64,000 nucleotides of DNA from assembly GCA_033439265.1 (NCBI GenBank), contig JAVTVX010000017.1:7090001-7154000 (forward strand), read 5' to 3'. This document shows, piece by piece, positions 1-13,980 of this stretch (its first letter is position 1; the number at the start of each line of letters is the position of its first letter). The notes under the pieces were generated by a model. It made no database searches. It worked only from the letters and a program-made list of their open reading frames with translations, and had not been told where the DNA came from. The stretch comes from Dillenia suffruticosa (Eukaryota > Streptophyta > Magnoliopsida > Dilleniales > Dilleniaceae). The position numbers and the translations under genes are program-made.

Positions 1-275
1 CGAACTCTCTTTGCCGATAACTAATACCTCAAATCAATTTTCCCCATTTTCACTTGTCATTGGTTAATTATTTCATCCATTTATATTCTATCAGCCAAGT
101 TGGGAAGAGAGAGGGTTGAAAATTGAGTCTTGAACTGTATTGCATGTCAAAATCTTTTTTAATGACATTTGGACCATATCCGTGCGTTTTCATCTCTAAA
201 GGTCTTTGGTCCTTGCCTAAGGCTTCCATGACCATAATAGCATTTGTTTTCTTTCGTTATTTTGGTCTTTGTCAG

Positions 276-422
276 GGGGATAGGAAAGGAACAGACCCCA
301 GGGTCACTTGGCATGACGAGCTGAATAGCAATGGGATCATATGGACTCCCCGTTACGGCCCTCTGAAAAGTCTCGTACCTCGCCCTCCCTTTATTCCTGG
401 TGCAAGCAATGATGGTAATTAA
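276..422 (+). CDS. Possible terminal exon of a gene starting left of the window
   Basis: A pyrimidine-rich tract ending in gtcag at 271-275 is followed by 48 open codons and a TAA at 420-422. The encoded tail is rich in Pro, Gly and Asn and ends VPRPPFIPGASNDGN. The acceptor-like context and uninterrupted frame suggest the last exon of a gene whose earlier exons lie outside the window. I do not recognise the family. The end loosely resembles the Pro-rich C-terminal motif of IDA-type signalling peptides (V-P-x-P-P-x-x-P), but key residues differ, so this is only a suggestion. The upstream in-frame stretch from 123 starts with TTG, so it is not used as a start. Confidence 0.28.
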   Translation, partial: GDRKGTDPRVTWHDELNSNGIIWTPRYGPLKSLVPRPPFIPGASNDGN

Positions 423-2303
423 AGTACCATACCTTGTTCATGTCTTTCTCTTTACTACTCATTCAGCTTTCCTTGACCATTATTATTAAAAACTTCGCAA
501 AAAATAATTCAGGTATCGACAATTATTTTTTGTGACAAAAAAATATTTGTCAAAATCTACATGATACCATTTGAGGAAACTTTAGCACTGTGTTAGTCAA
601 CTAATGTCATCACAAGCAAAAATTATAGAGTTGGAAAAAATTGTAAAAACTTAAGGTTGGTTTTGGTTGGTCTGCAACTAAAGATTTCGAATGACACCCC
701 TTGTATTATGTGCCCCCATGTCGTACTTTGCTGAGAATTGTTGAATTGCAACAAGAACCTGAGAAAATATAATTAATTTTGTTCTTATTATTTAAAAAAA
801 AAAAAAGGTAAGAAGAGAAAATGGTGTAAATTAATTAAATTTAACATAAAAAAGAATCTTTTTGATTTAACATAATATTAGTACTACATGGTATAGAGAA
901 GACACTTGAGTGGAGACAGATCATTTTGAGCCAAACCCAAAGTCAAATTAAATTTGGGTTTGGTAATTATTTTCATTTTTCCACAAGATTAGGGAGATAA
1001 GTCCATTCTCAAAAAGAAAAAACAAACAAAAATTCTTAAAATGCTGTTAATTTTAATGATCAATGGGATGCCCACGTTTATGTCTCATTTTTCAATTATT
1101 TGACCATAGGTTGGTCGGCAAGCCGATTCTGAAAAGCAAATAAATAGTTAGTTTTTGTAGGAGATCTTTACCGATTCACCCCTCCCTCATAAAAATCGTG
1201 CCATCCCAATTCTCCCCCCGAATATGGTCCCTTCCCTCTACATTTGACTTTTTCCTATGCACCCGCCCCATAATTTTGTCTAAACTCTATGACAATTCAA
1301 GTTTGGGACCCACGAAAAGAATGTGGGGTCAAGATCTAAGCATCCCCTCATAGATAAGCCCTCTCTGTAGCCATCGAAATCATCGGAAAAAAAACGGACC
1401 ATATAACTTGTATTTATTATTTACTATCTCTTTTTCTTCTTTGGTATGTGACAGAAACATCTGCTTGAACTTATCACCATTTTATGGGAAGCAGAGAAAT
1501 TACCCAGTTGGGGTATATTTCTGCCGACCCAGTCATTTTTGAATTAATGTTATTTGAAGAGATCAATTATAAATTTTTACGGTAATTACTGTTTTTTTTT
1601 TAACCCTTTTAGGTAGGGAGGTCACCCCGTACACCTTTTTAGCCACTAATAACATCAAAATTTTTTTGTTATTTTTCCCATTATTCTTTTTTTTTTTTTT
1701 TTTTTTTGTTTGAACTTTACTCAACAATAATATCTACAGGGTTGTGGGGTCGTGCATGAGCTGTGAATGCAATTTGGATGGAGGAGTTATGAATGAATAA
1801 AATGGTTTGTATATTTAATTAAATAATCACAGCCGGAATGGGTTGAATAAAGATATTTTGAGCAATCAATTATGGATTAGTAATTAATAAACGTCAGCCT
1901 AATGAAAATGGGGTCTTCTATTTTTAACTTATCTAATATTATTCTACTTACGTGGGGCCAAAATATTACATACAATATTTAGGGATCACGTCAGGGTTTG
2001 GCTTTGCTTAACGGCTATTGGGTGGAAAATCCTCGCATCTCTCTCTCTCTCTCTCTGTCTCATAAGCAAGATATGACTACTGAATTGGTCTATAAAATAT
2101 CAAACTAGGTTGATAAGCTGTTGTAGCAGGCAACAATCATCAATTAAAATTCCATACAATTAAACAGTAGACTCGTGAGAAGTTGTTTAAGTAAATTACA
2201 AATACTACACGTCTCCATATTAAGTGATCTTGTTATGAGTTTGACAGAAGTCATTAGCGAATTTTTTTTCCTTCTTTTTTCTTTTGTGGAATAGAAAACA
2301 ATA

Positions 2304-2306
<3 letters not shown>

Positions 2307-2350
<44 letters not shown>
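2307..2350. repeat. (AT)n microsatellite
   Basis: About 22 uninterrupted AT units. A second TA run lies at about 2668-2695. Confidence 0.95.
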
Positions 2351-2352
<2 letters not shown>

Positions 2353-2662
2353 CAAATATAACCGAGCCTGCTAATTTCAAAAGGCTATTATTTTCATAAA
2401 TTCTCGAATTCTCCTTTAACAGAATTTTAATTTAAGAACTTTTTTATGAAATAAATTTAAAAAAGAAAGAGAAAAAATAAAAAAAAAATTATATTTTAAT
2501 TAATTCAATTTGAACTGATATTAAATTTTATCTTAGATGAATTTCTTTTAATATAATTTTTTTTTTTTAATTTTGAATTTGATTTTTGATTAAAAAATCT
2601 CATGCCTTTCCTATTTCCTATTTCCAATTTCCAATTTCGTGGTGAACGTGAATGCAACAATT

Positions 2663-2698
<36 letters not shown>

Positions 2699-4699
2699 AA
2701 ATATTTAGCGTTTTTGAAAATGATGTTTTTCTCCGATATGCTTTTCCGTATCAGAAACGCCTCAAACAAAGAAGAAAAACATGAGGAAAAGAGACGGTTT
2801 GACACGGAAAACCATGACTCGGATTTGGAGAACATTCCGGTTTGTTTCCCAATTAGCCCCGACTCCATACACGTACAGCAACTCAAGTTTCTCTCTCTAT
2901 ACCCAATGAGAGAGAACCAAATAAGCGTGGGAAAAAAGAGAGATGGAAAGCAAGAAAAACGGAAGTGGATATGGATAAGGCAAGCATTATTGCATCATAA
3001 GATAAAACAATTTTTTTTTTTGCTTAGTATTTTTTTTCTATATTAATTAATATTTAAAATCATACTCCGACTAATCTAGTTTGATACTTACATATCTCAT
3101 TAAGGAGACTATTTTTCTAACATAATTTTTTTTATATCATGAATTAAACTGAAAAATTTAATTAAGAAATCGATTACCACATCCTATTAATTCCAACTAA
3201 CTATATGGCTTGGTTAGTACCTTTAATACATTATCTTTCGTTCTTACGTTGGATTGGGTAAAGATATTTAGGTTCAATTGCATAAACGTCACCCACGGCC
3301 CAGTTAAGTATGGCCCCTCATTTTGGTTCTCCGAGCTAAGCTTCCAAAAGAAAATAACACTAGTACCGTAATAACAGTTTAGTAATCAAAATCTCTCTCC
3401 CCTAACTCTAAAATTCAATGTTTAAATATTTATATAACAAAAACAAAAATAAGACTCTCAGACAATCATCATCGTCATTGTTAATTTGAAAGGGCATTTG
3501 CTAATCAGTATTCCAGTTTTTTGGGGATGTGTTTAAACAAATATTACACAAACATTTTGACATTTTTTTTAATAACATCTTTCCATCCCACGGCTTATAA
3601 CATTTTCTTTTGGCAATTTTCAATCGAAATATTTAATTTTTTATTTTTATTAATTTGGGAGCATATGAAAGTGCCAACATCTTAATAGTTGGTAAGCAAA
3701 AAAAAAAGACATTATTCTTCCTAATATATTTTGATTTTTTTGTTGATTAAAAAATTCGTTTTGATCGACTAGAAAATCTTTTGACAATCATGCAGAAAAT
3801 AGATTTTTTTTTTCTTTTTTGATGCATAAAAAAAGATTCGATTTTAATTTAAAAAAAAATGATGTCGATTGAATTTAATTTTTAAAATTTTTTTCTTTTT
3901 ATGATTGCATAAGTATGAAACAAACCCGACCTTTTAATCATAATGATGAGAACCCATGAACAGCTCCAACTGATATAAATTCCTTCTCTCTCTCTCTCTC
4001 TGTCTATGTTTTAGGGTCTATGCTATGATTGGCAGTGTTAAATGGAAGTAAATGAGCGCACAGAAACAGAAGGCCGCCCCCATGATTTTTTGGACTCATG
4101 TCTTTTATTACAGTTCTGATCTTATTTAGATTAGTCCTTGCATTTCTTTCCGCATTTTGATAAGGTATCTATCTCCTGTCCTGTCGCCTCTCCAGCCTCA
4201 CCCTGGTATCATTAAATGGGCTTCATGACACCTTTTGTATTACCCTGACAGCCCAAACCCTATTCATCACATATAAGCCCAAGTTTTTCCACATAAAACC
4301 CTGCAACTTAAGTTGAATCGTTTGTCTTGGGTTTCACATTATTTTAGGTTTACCTCATAAAGATCATGTAAAGTTTAACCATGGCAAAAGATTCAAAACA
4401 GTTGAACATGTCTCGTGTGAATTGGATAACAGCTCTCACTGCTTGAATTATCATCCATCTTTATATTTTACTTGATTAATAATATTATTAACTAAACCAG
4501 ATAAATTATAAATTAAATTGACTAAATTTTTTGACGGTCCAAATTAAAATACAATAACTAATTCTTAGTTGGATCAATAGTATATATATTTCAATCAATT
4601 TGAATGAATATTTAACTAAGAAAGAATAAAAATATATTTGTGTAAAATTTTATTTATTTTATGCGTAATTCACTTCATACATTTGCTGAGAATAGAGTT

Positions 4700-4815
4700 T
4701 ATACTAAACTCTCGTAGGTGTAGCGTAGGGCGCTGCACTCACTCTATCATAGGTCTCAGGTTTATGAACCAACAAAAAAAATAGGTCTCGAGTTCGAGTT
4801 ATACAAATGGAGAAA
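4700..4815 (+). repeat. tRNA-like (SINE-head-like) segment
   Basis: The stretch reads taggtgtagcgtagggcgct, then ctcactctatcataggtctc and a gttcgag motif. This is reminiscent of a degenerate Pol III A-box/B-box pair in tRNA-derived SINEs. No cloverleaf can be folded by eye and no target-site duplication was found, so it may be chance. Confidence 0.2.
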
Positions 4816-7311
4816 TCAGATTTGGGAGAGCTAATCCTTTAATGGGTCCCACAGTATTTGACTAGATTAGTTGGGCAAATACTAGATACTGGCGGTAAAA
4901 ACAAAAAAAAATAATAGACTTTATTAAGACGGGCCTTAGCCAATGACCTTCAGCTCAAATGACACATTTTCCCTCCCCCATATAATATGTTCGAGTTCGA
5001 GTCCCTACGTAAGCACAAAAAAAATGCAGACGGGGCCGTATTCGTGGGCCTAAGCACATCATCGGAACAGATGTTTAGGCCTTTTTTTGCTATCATTCTT
5101 TTTTTTTTTTTTTTTTTAAACAGTCTGAAAGTCAACACCAAAATAAAGTGTTCCTTTTTTCCCGCCCAACATTCTGTGTTATTATCCCATATTTTCCGTC
5201 CAAACTTGCTGGTTATCAAGGTGAAGTTCTAAATTGGAAATCAATTTCAATAACTTTGAATTGAAAATTGGGATTCAAAACATGGATTAAACCCCCGGGG
5301 GGGGGATATAGCAGCTAAAGACTCTTTTCCAACATGTTGTGGGTGGATGGGAAATCTCAGGCCAGACGCTGTAGGAGATGCTAGACATTCGCACAAACAT
5401 GAAAAATGATTTGATAGTCGGTTGTTTTCAAAGGCATAGAAATCAATAGTGGTAGGGTTTTTGAAACAGTGTCAAAAAACAGCATTTGCATTTAGAACAC
5501 ATGCTCATTTCCCAAGTAAGAACAGAAAAGGAAAGAGCATTAGCATTTCATGATCTTTATTGCTAGCCTCAATAGTTTAGCATGTAGAGAGAATACGGTG
5601 GTGGCACTGTGCACCCAAAACAGAGACTCTTTGAGTTAAAAAAGGGCAAGCAGATGTTTCTGGACTATCAAACAATCCCTTACTCCCTAACTCTTATGAC
5701 TTTAATAATCTCAAGTACCTTCCTGAGAAGGGTTTTAAACTTTAAGCTATGGTACTTTGAAAATAACTAATCATGCGAAACTTTATGCTTAAAAATTAAT
5801 AAAAATCAACTTGATTCAATTCAGTGGCCTTATTTTTCAATAAGATGGCAATGCAATTATGCACAATTAGTGGGAATAACTATTTAAGGCTCACTCAACT
5901 ACTAGGGGGTAGCATACATGGGGTGGCGGTACAAAATATGGTGAGTGCATAGTGGAATGGTAGGGCTAAACATTTTGGCATTTCTCAATTCCATTTGTTC
6001 TTATCAAGATAATCTCTTTGCTTTAAGAGCATGTTCGGAATTACTAAAACGGGGGTATTCATCACAACACCTGGAAATTCATGATTGTTCCCATGACTTG
6101 GAAATTCAAAATGGTGTCACAGTACTCCTTGCAACTATGTTGGGAAATTAATCGGAGTTGCCTGTTTGAGCTTTCACCATCATCATAACTTACTACTCTG
6201 GTAGACCCTAATGAAATTTTCCCCCTTGTCCTTTTTCTTGGGAAAAGAAAAGTGATCCTCAGATATGTCATCTGATGCTTTATTCCGTCGTCCCCCCCCC
6301 CCTCTTTGTCATCCCATGAAGAAGGCAAAGCATGTTGGAATATGGTTGTTTCTCAAAATAAACAAAAGCAAAACAGATCCAACATAAAATCTACTCACAG
6401 AAAATCCTACCCATGATCTTAGGATCTGGATGTGACATATTTGCTCTGCATCCATTGACACGAAATTTTGCTTTGTACTGAGTAGTTCTGTTTAATTCCA
6501 AGTTGATCTGATATTTTACAACATAGTGCGTGCACACTCAACCAATTTGCTCGTACTCCAATGGCACCAATCGTCAAGCCAATACAATTCTTATATAATG
6601 AGGTCGAAACATTAGACAAGCACTGATATCTTCATGACGCAAGTCTCAACCAAAGAACGAATTCTAATTGTGTATACACCAAGTTGTGCTAGCATTTATG
6701 CTACTTTTGCACCTATTATTTTGATATAGAATTGTGCATGGCCAGGTTTTGACCAGCCTTTCATGCATTTTTTTAAGAAAGTCTGGAAATTTAGCTTTCC
6801 TTTAGAAATCCCTCCCGGCCTTGTGTTAGGATGAGGGTCGAGCCTCATTTGTGGCCCACCCTTGGGTTGGACTGATCTTTTGTTCATATTGATTTGCACG
6901 CCTGCCTAAGACACTCTTGGGCCTGTTTTGCCTTTAGTTACAACTTATGAATGCTATAAATAATGCTGAAGGCAAAAAATAAGACATAAGAAACATCCTT
7001 GAGCAAAATTTAATATGGTAAAGTTCATCTGAAAGGGTACTAATTCCTACTTTTCAGCTTGGTTTGTTTTAACTTTTAGTTTATAAAAACATATCCCGGA
7101 GAAGAGCCCATATCGACCCCACTGCCCATTATGTTGCCTTTGTGCTACACAAGCTATGGGAAGCACTTAGGCTCGTTGGGTCCTTTTATGCTTTTTCCTC
7201 GAGACATGACACAATATCTCCATGGAAAAAATTTTCAACAAATCTTGTTTGATGAGTGGAATGTGTGGTTTCTTGCTTTGGGGGGGGGGAGGGGGAGAGA
7301 AAGTTGGGCTT

Positions 7312-7320
7312 GTCTATAAA
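7312..7320 (+). promoter_or_regulatory. Candidate TATA box of the WAT1-like gene
   Basis: tctataaat lies about 65 bp upstream of the chosen ATG at 7382, a spacing compatible with a short leader. Another A/T-rich TATA-like site (tttataaaaaca) lies near 7080. Inference from motif and position only. Confidence 0.45.
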
Positions 7321-7381
7321 TTGAAGAACTTGTTTGTCTTAAAATCATCACACAAGTGTAAGAGATCAAAAATAGTGAAAC

Positions 7382-9848
7382 ATGGGGAGAGACGTTGCCT
7401 ATCTAATGTTTGCGGAGACACATAAGTCTTATATTGTTATTCTTTTTATACAATTTGTCTATGCAGGCATGGCCTTGTTCTCCAAGGCTGCAATTGTTAA
7501 AGGAATGAACCCTTTTGTTTTTGTTGTGTATCGCCAAGCTCTAGCTTCCATTGCCTTGGCTCCCTTTGCTTACTTCTTTGAGAGGTACCCCCAAACAAAA
7601 TCTGTCTCTATTGCTATCATTTTGGATTTTTCCTGGGTCTAATTTGCTTGTTGAATTTTCATGTAGAAACGGGTATGCTCCCCTGTCATACGTTTTGCTA
7701 TTCAAGATCTTCCTTACCTCTTTATGTGGGTATGTTCAACGAACTTTCTATCATCAATGGCTTCTTTGCAAACTAAATATATGCGCAAGTGAATATATAT
7801 ATGTTCTTACAATCTTTCCTAATATGCAAAACTTTAAGGCTCACCCTAAGTTTGAATCTCTACTACATCGCAATCAAATGCACCTCTGCAACATTTGCTG
7901 CTGCCACAACTAACACCATTCCTGCCATTACCTTTGTCATGGCTGTGATCTTGAGGTAAAAAAAATAGTGAAAAAACAAAAGCTTTTTTTACCCTAACAA
8001 ATTGGCATAGTAAAATCTGTACTCCAAAAGCAATTTATTTGGGGAGAATTTTTTTTTTAACGTAATCAATATTATTTTTCTTATTTTTCTCTTTCTTTTA
8101 TCTCTTGTGTAGTAATAGATATGCATATTTCAGGATGGAGATTATATCGACCAGGCAATTGAGTGGGTTGGCCAAAGTGTTGGGATCTATTGCAGGTGTC
8201 TCTGGAGCTCTGGTATTTGCCTTTGTGAAAGGACCTCCAATACACTTGTTCAACTGGTATCAATCAAATAAAAGTAGCAATAGTCCCCACACATATTCAG
8301 TGACAAATAGTTCTGTAGTGGAATGGTTAAAGGGTCCTCTAGTGATGCTTTCGGCCAACACTGCTTGGTCATTGTGGCTCATCTTGCAGGTCTTCTACTT
8401 ATCTTGTTACCAAGTCACTTGTCTTAGTCTCTCTCTCTCTCTGTGACGCGCGCAGACAGAATAAATGCCATGGCTGTTCTTGATTTTGCAGGCTCCAATT
8501 GTGAAGCAATATCCAGCTAAATTGCGACTTACAACGCTGCAATGCTTGTTTAGCTGCGTACAGTCAGCCTGTTGGGCAATTGGAGTTGAAAGGAACATAG
8601 AGTCATGGAAACTTGGTTGGGATATTCATCTTCTCTCTATTGCATATTGCGTACGTTTCCCATCTCCTCATCCACTCTAAATTATTCAAGTCTCGGCTCT
8701 TCAGCATTGAAATTTAGAGACTCAAGTGTTGGTATATATCACCTAAATGATTTTACCATTTTTATCAAATTTACTAATCACACAAATATTTTTTAAAGAA
8801 TCTTACAGATAATAAGACCCCCCCCCCCAAAAAAAAGTGTAAGAAACTAGTAAACTATTGAGATGGTACATAGATTTATTATATTTTATTTATCTAATAG
8901 TTATGGTTAGGGCCAAGCATGACCTAAGCTCGAGAATGGGATATCACCTGGTCCGGTCTCAAATCCTAGGAATAAGTTAGCCTATGTCAGTCATTATATT
9001 TTCGAATTGATTTTTTTTTACTTTAAATAAAAATTTAAATTGGATGGTCATCTAAATCTAATTATTGTATTCCAACAATCACCATGTCAAAGTGCTAGTG
9101 TGTGTCCCGTCTTGTCATAATTCCCTCCTAATTGATGCACTAAATATAGGAATTGATAGGTCTCATCACAAAAGAACGGGTAAGAAATTTCCTTAGGAGT
9201 AGATAATTTTTTCTTTACCTATAAAGCGCAAACGTTAATATAAAGTGGAATCTGATTTCAACGCCAATAATAGTATCATTACAAACTAAATTGGCTAACC
9301 ATATAATATATATATATACAAATTATAAAGCTTGAAAAATCCTTTGATGACGATTTTACAACAATGGCAGGGTGTAGTTGTGACAGGGATCACGTATTGG
9401 TTGCAAGTATGGATTATAGAGAAGAAGGGACCCGTTTTCACAGCCATGTTCACTCCTTTGGCACTTATTGTTACAGCTTTCTTCTCTGCATTTCTCTGGA
9501 AGGAAACCCTTTGCTGGGGAAGGTATGAATTTGTGTGTGTGCGCGAGAGAGAGAGAGAGAGAGAGAGAAGGAGACCAAAACAAAAATCATACTTGTACCC
9601 CTTTTTTTTCCATATTACATTCTCATTTAGAGACCAACATGTTGAAGGCAAAAGGTCAGCAATTGAAGCTATGATTGACACATCATAAGGTTTTGTAATG
9701 CAGTGTTGGAGGCGCTATACTGCTGGCGGGTGGACTGTACAGTGTTTTGTGGGGGAAAAATAAAGAAGAGACCAAGAAAAAAGAAATAAATGAAGCAAAA
9801 CAAGAAACCAAAGAAGACGTTGTACTAGAGAGCATTATACATCAGTGA
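7382..9848 (+). CDS. WAT1-related / UMAMIT (nodulin MtN21-like, EamA) transporter
   Basis: Seven exons join in frame: 7382-7584, 7667-7729, 7839-7955, 8134-8389, 8492-8650, 9371-9522 and 9704-9848. They total 1095 nt, giving 364 residues, the usual length for this family. All introns are GT-AG. The protein starts MGRDVAYLMFAE and has about ten hydrophobic segments in two EamA halves. Family hallmarks include GMALFSKAAIVKGMNPFVFVVYR in the first half, the TSATFAAATTNTIPAITF stretch encoded by exon 3, and GVVVTGITYWLQVWIIEKKGPVFTAMFTPL in exon 6. The tail is hydrophilic and Lys/Glu-rich. The family comprises plant DMT-superfamily membrane facilitators; characterised members move amino acids or, for Arabidopsis WAT1, auxin across the tonoplast. 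Substrate and membrane cannot be read from sequence. No frame-breaking lesion is seen, so the gene looks functional. Confidence 0.93.
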
Positions 9849-10651
9849 TTTGGGTGGGCCTTGTACAATATATATAGATATACTTAATATTTTATTTTTA
9901 ATTGTAATTATTGACTGAAATTTTATTTTTATATATTTTTAGTAATCGAATTCAGTCTGGTATATTTTGTAGAACCTTGAATTTTATTATTATTTTTTTA
10001 TGCTATTTATATGTGCTAAAAATGTATTTGTTAATAATGCGTGCCCTTATTTGATTTTTTTTTATTGTATAAGGATTTAAATTTACGATCATCATGTTAA
10101 GGGAGTAGAGTTTGTACCATTAGACTATCCGATTATCCCTTGAGACGTGTGCCCCCATTTGATGAGGCTGCCTACACCAACCTGTTATTCCAAACAACTT
10201 TTTCCGCTAGCTAATTTTCAACCCTTCTACTGAAATTTTCTTTTATTTGTGTTTGGGTATTTTTTTTAATTATATTTTTGACTTCTGCTTTCAGTTGAAC
10301 AATTATTTAAAAATCAGATGGATTTTGAATGATAGAAATTCCATTCAGAGGTGAATGGAATTTTTTTTTAAACTTGTAAAACGTTCAATATTCGTAGTTG
10401 AAAATATGGGATTTTGCAGTCATGCTTCCCCCATTTATCATGAATAATTTACTTGAGGGAGAATTAAAAAAAAAAAAAAGTAATGTACAAATGAGACAAA
10501 TTTATTTTGAATGTGATATGGTCGAAATTTTGCGGTTGCTTTTCCACCTATTAATGAACTTGTGAAACCACAATCATGAAAGTTCCCATTATGTTTCCCT
10601 TCAAAAGATGACAAAATAGAGCACATCACAATTGGAAGGCCAAACCACAAT

Positions 10652-10654
<3 letters not shown>

Positions 10655-10728
<74 letters not shown>
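10655..10728. repeat. (GA)n microsatellite, 37 units
   Basis: A perfect 74-bp GA tract, the longest uninterrupted GA run in the window. Length-polymorphic in principle. Confidence 0.97.
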
Positions 10729-10731
<3 letters not shown>

Positions 10732-11850
10732 CACCAACGTGAGTCGGTTCAACTGGATGTGTAATTGAGTTTTCTTAAATATGATCGGGGTTCAACTCCT
10801 GTTTAGAGTATCGGATGCTCATGTGTATGCAACGTTTTCTATTGGGAGACCTGTCCTTCAAAAAGGAATCATTACAGTGGTCAATCTGAATTAATCGGGA
10901 TAAAAATATAGATATCGGACGATATTCAAGACATGATTAAAAAAAAAAAAAAAAAAGGAGAGAGAGATAGTCCACCTAATGGTCTTCATGCTTTTGGGCT
11001 TCGAAAAGCAATGGGCACTCTTCTAAGATATGTGCTCGATAGGAGGCGAAAATTGGTTTCTGGCTTGGATTTAATGAGGCATGATTGCAACAAAGACTAG
11101 CCGGAATTCCTCTGAGATTAGTCATGCCAAAAGCAAACACATGCACTATCAACAATCTCACTGGTCACACCACATACTATTTTGTTGAATCTTAATCCAC
11201 CAAATAAATCTCAAAAATGAGAAAATTATTTTGTATTTTGAAATAAGAGGAATAGTTTGAAATAAATAGGACAGCTTTTGTACGTGCAATATAATGAATA
11301 TTGCATTAAATATTTTAGCACCAAGTCCTTCTCATTCAAGTTTTTAGAGTTGAGTTGGAGAAAGGAAAGGTGGGAATGTCAAGAGGGATCACTCTCTCAT
11401 CAAATCCCTTTTAATTTGTATCACACCATAGCATCATTGCTTTCAATATCAAGTTTACAAAAATTCTTTCCTGTACAAAGATAGTATTCATCTTTTAATA
11501 TGTCAGAATTAGATTATCTCCTCAGATTAAACAAGAGATTAAATCTCAGATTAAACAATTATCCATAATTTCTTTCATTCTCAGCTCTCCGTGTTTAACT
11601 GTATATTGATGGTCCCCTGGGCATTAATAAGACCACCTCTACCTTGCTGCCTACTCAGGCCTGCAAGTTCTAGTAAATAATTGGTTCTTGCCTCTTGGGA
11701 CTAATGAGTCACGGTAGGCTAAAAATATTTTATTGTTTATTAATTTTTAGTACTAATAGGGATACATTTGCTAGATTTAACAATTGAGGGTTACTTGCAT
11801 CAAAGGACGCCTGCAACATGTCCCAAAATTTGTTTAGCATGTTAATTCTA

Positions 11851-11853
<3 letters not shown>

Positions 11854-11908
<55 letters not shown>
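11854..11908. repeat. (TA)n microsatellite
   Basis: About 27 uninterrupted TA units. Confidence 0.95.
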
Positions 11909-11912
<4 letters not shown>

Positions 11913-13980
11913 CATAGTTAAATAAAATTCGATTTACATTGCACTCCTGAATTGATTACTCTTTTTGAATAACCTTTTGAGTTAAAAGATATAAATAGAA
12001 AAATATATGTCTTAAGTTATATAAGCGATTTTAAAATTCAGTAAAAAATATTTTTATTCGTGTTTGAAATGAATGATAGTTATTAGTTTTTTACTTAGTT
12101 TTAACAATAATTTAAATTCAAATGCCCAGAATTTATAACTTTTTATTCGGCTCTCAATGGTTTAAAAAAAAAAAAAAATCAAATAAGGTTCATATAACAT
12201 CTCCCTCCCTCCCTCTCTCTCTCTCTCTCTCCCCCCCCCCCCAAAACTCTTTAATCCTACCTTTGGAACTTTTTCCAATCTTACTAACAGTTATGGCTTT
12301 CTCAGGGAAATTTCGAATGTTAAGAAAATGAAAGCAAATCAATCAACCGAGATGAGAGAACGGGAGGACATCTGCATGTGACATAACAGTTTGTTTTCGT
12401 CTAAAGACACAGCCATTGCACTTCGAAATTTTCGTCAAATGGAATTGTCATTTCGAGTGTTTTGGTGAATGATACAGAATCAGGGTCACAGATTTGGTCT
12501 ATTTGTGTTTTTTTTTTTTTTTGTATAGTTTTGTCTTATATAATGGACTCATAATGGGAGTAATTTGGGCTTGATATCTTTTCACTATGATGTCTACAAA
12601 CAAAGCCGACTTAATAAACTATGTATTATACCCATATAAATATGTAAATTTATCATCCAAAAAATGTCAAAGAGCATAACTTTTGAAAGTTCAAAAATTT
12701 TTGGTCAGAAAATGAATAGTAGAAGAGTGGCTAGACTGCCAAATTCTCCCAACAGAAACATCAAGTCCTCTCCTTTGAATTCCAAATCAAAACGCCATAT
12801 CCTGGTCCAACTTGGTATTCAGATTTGATGATGTAGTAGAAAACTTTTCCAACCTAGGAGCTACCCAAACTTGAGCTCATCAATGATGAACAATGTCGAT
12901 GGTGTGTGTGAAGAAGAATTTAGGGTAAGAAAAGAATTGGCGAAAGAGATAGAGAAAGAGCTTAAGTCGAAATCATGGAGAGCATAGCAAGGGAAGAATC
13001 AGCAAATCAAATAGAGAGAGCTCGACCACGAATTGTTGGAAGGCATACTAGTTTTGGGGCGTCAGCTTAGTGATCTAAAAGCCAGGCAAATTACTAGACA
13101 TCATTTGAAGAAAGCTAACCTAAATCAATTATTGATGGGATTGAAGAATAACATTGATTTGGGTAGTCTTGGGGGGCATGTTAGTTTAGAGGATTTTAAT
13201 CAATGGCACTTGCAAAATAATGTAAAGAGGGGCCTTAATGGGCATGTTAGAGAACAAGGTCCTTATCCAATGGTCAGTTGATATAGTGAGATGTGGCACT
13301 AAATCGTTTAACTAAGATCCTAAATTTAACTCGCAAGTTTGGGTATAGAGTAAATTACATTGGGAAGTTAGCTCCATAAATGGGTCACTGTAAGTTTTAA
13401 ACCGAATTAGTAGGAACATGATTCCGAATACTGATTATACACAAAAAAGAAAAAAAAAACATAGAACAAGGTCCCTATGAGTACAGAAATTTTCAATTGA
13501 AGAAAGCTAACTAGTTAGGTTACATGCATTGTGTTCAAGGCATTCTTGATGACTAATTACAAAGCATTTTGTATAAAATTATATATTTTATAGATAATTC
13601 AATTTAAGTGTCTCAATTTGTTTTATTTATAATAGAATTTAATAAATATATCCAGTTTTATATAACGGTTCAATCTAGTATTGCAAATTTCATTATTGAC
13701 TATCTTTTTAGTATTTAGGGATGCTTTTTAGTAAAGATTAAAGTTGAAGAGCACGAAATCCTTCAATATTCACCGAAGATGAAAAGGTGAATGCATATTC
13801 CAATTTGGTTGAACCTGTGGGGTTCAATCATAGAATTGAATTGTGTCCACTGGTTGAGCTTGTTTCTATGCCCAAAAGTCGTATGACATTAAAAGAAGTT
13901 GAAAGGCTAAAGTGTCCCTATAATTAGCATAGTTAAAAGCACTCAATACGTTACAATAATTTCATACTCAACAAACAAAT

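Larger units (their letters stand above)
423..7311. other. Intergenic, AT-rich; no supported gene
   Basis: The only open frames here are short and low-complexity. The stretch contains A/T homopolymers, TA microsatellites near 2307-2350 and 2668-2695, a short CT run near 2041, and a GC-run (cccccgggggggggg) at about 5294. A tRNA-like segment is noted separately near 4700. No protein domain or structural RNA could be supported. Confidence 0.6.
9849..13980. other. Intergenic; microsatellites and AT-rich sequence
   Basis: Contains the 3' flank of the transporter gene, a very long GA repeat (10655-10728), a TA repeat (11854-11908) and several poly(A/T) tracts. The strip 12895-13281 has open, slightly more GC-rich sequence with an 82-codon frame and charged upstream codons interrupted by stops. 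It could be an eroded exon, but I cannot assign a family. Confidence 0.55.

Noticed and set aside
2714-3046. 110-codon frame rich in Lys and Glu
   Set aside because: Composition follows the local A-rich sequence. An equally long antisense frame overlaps it, and no family is recognisable.
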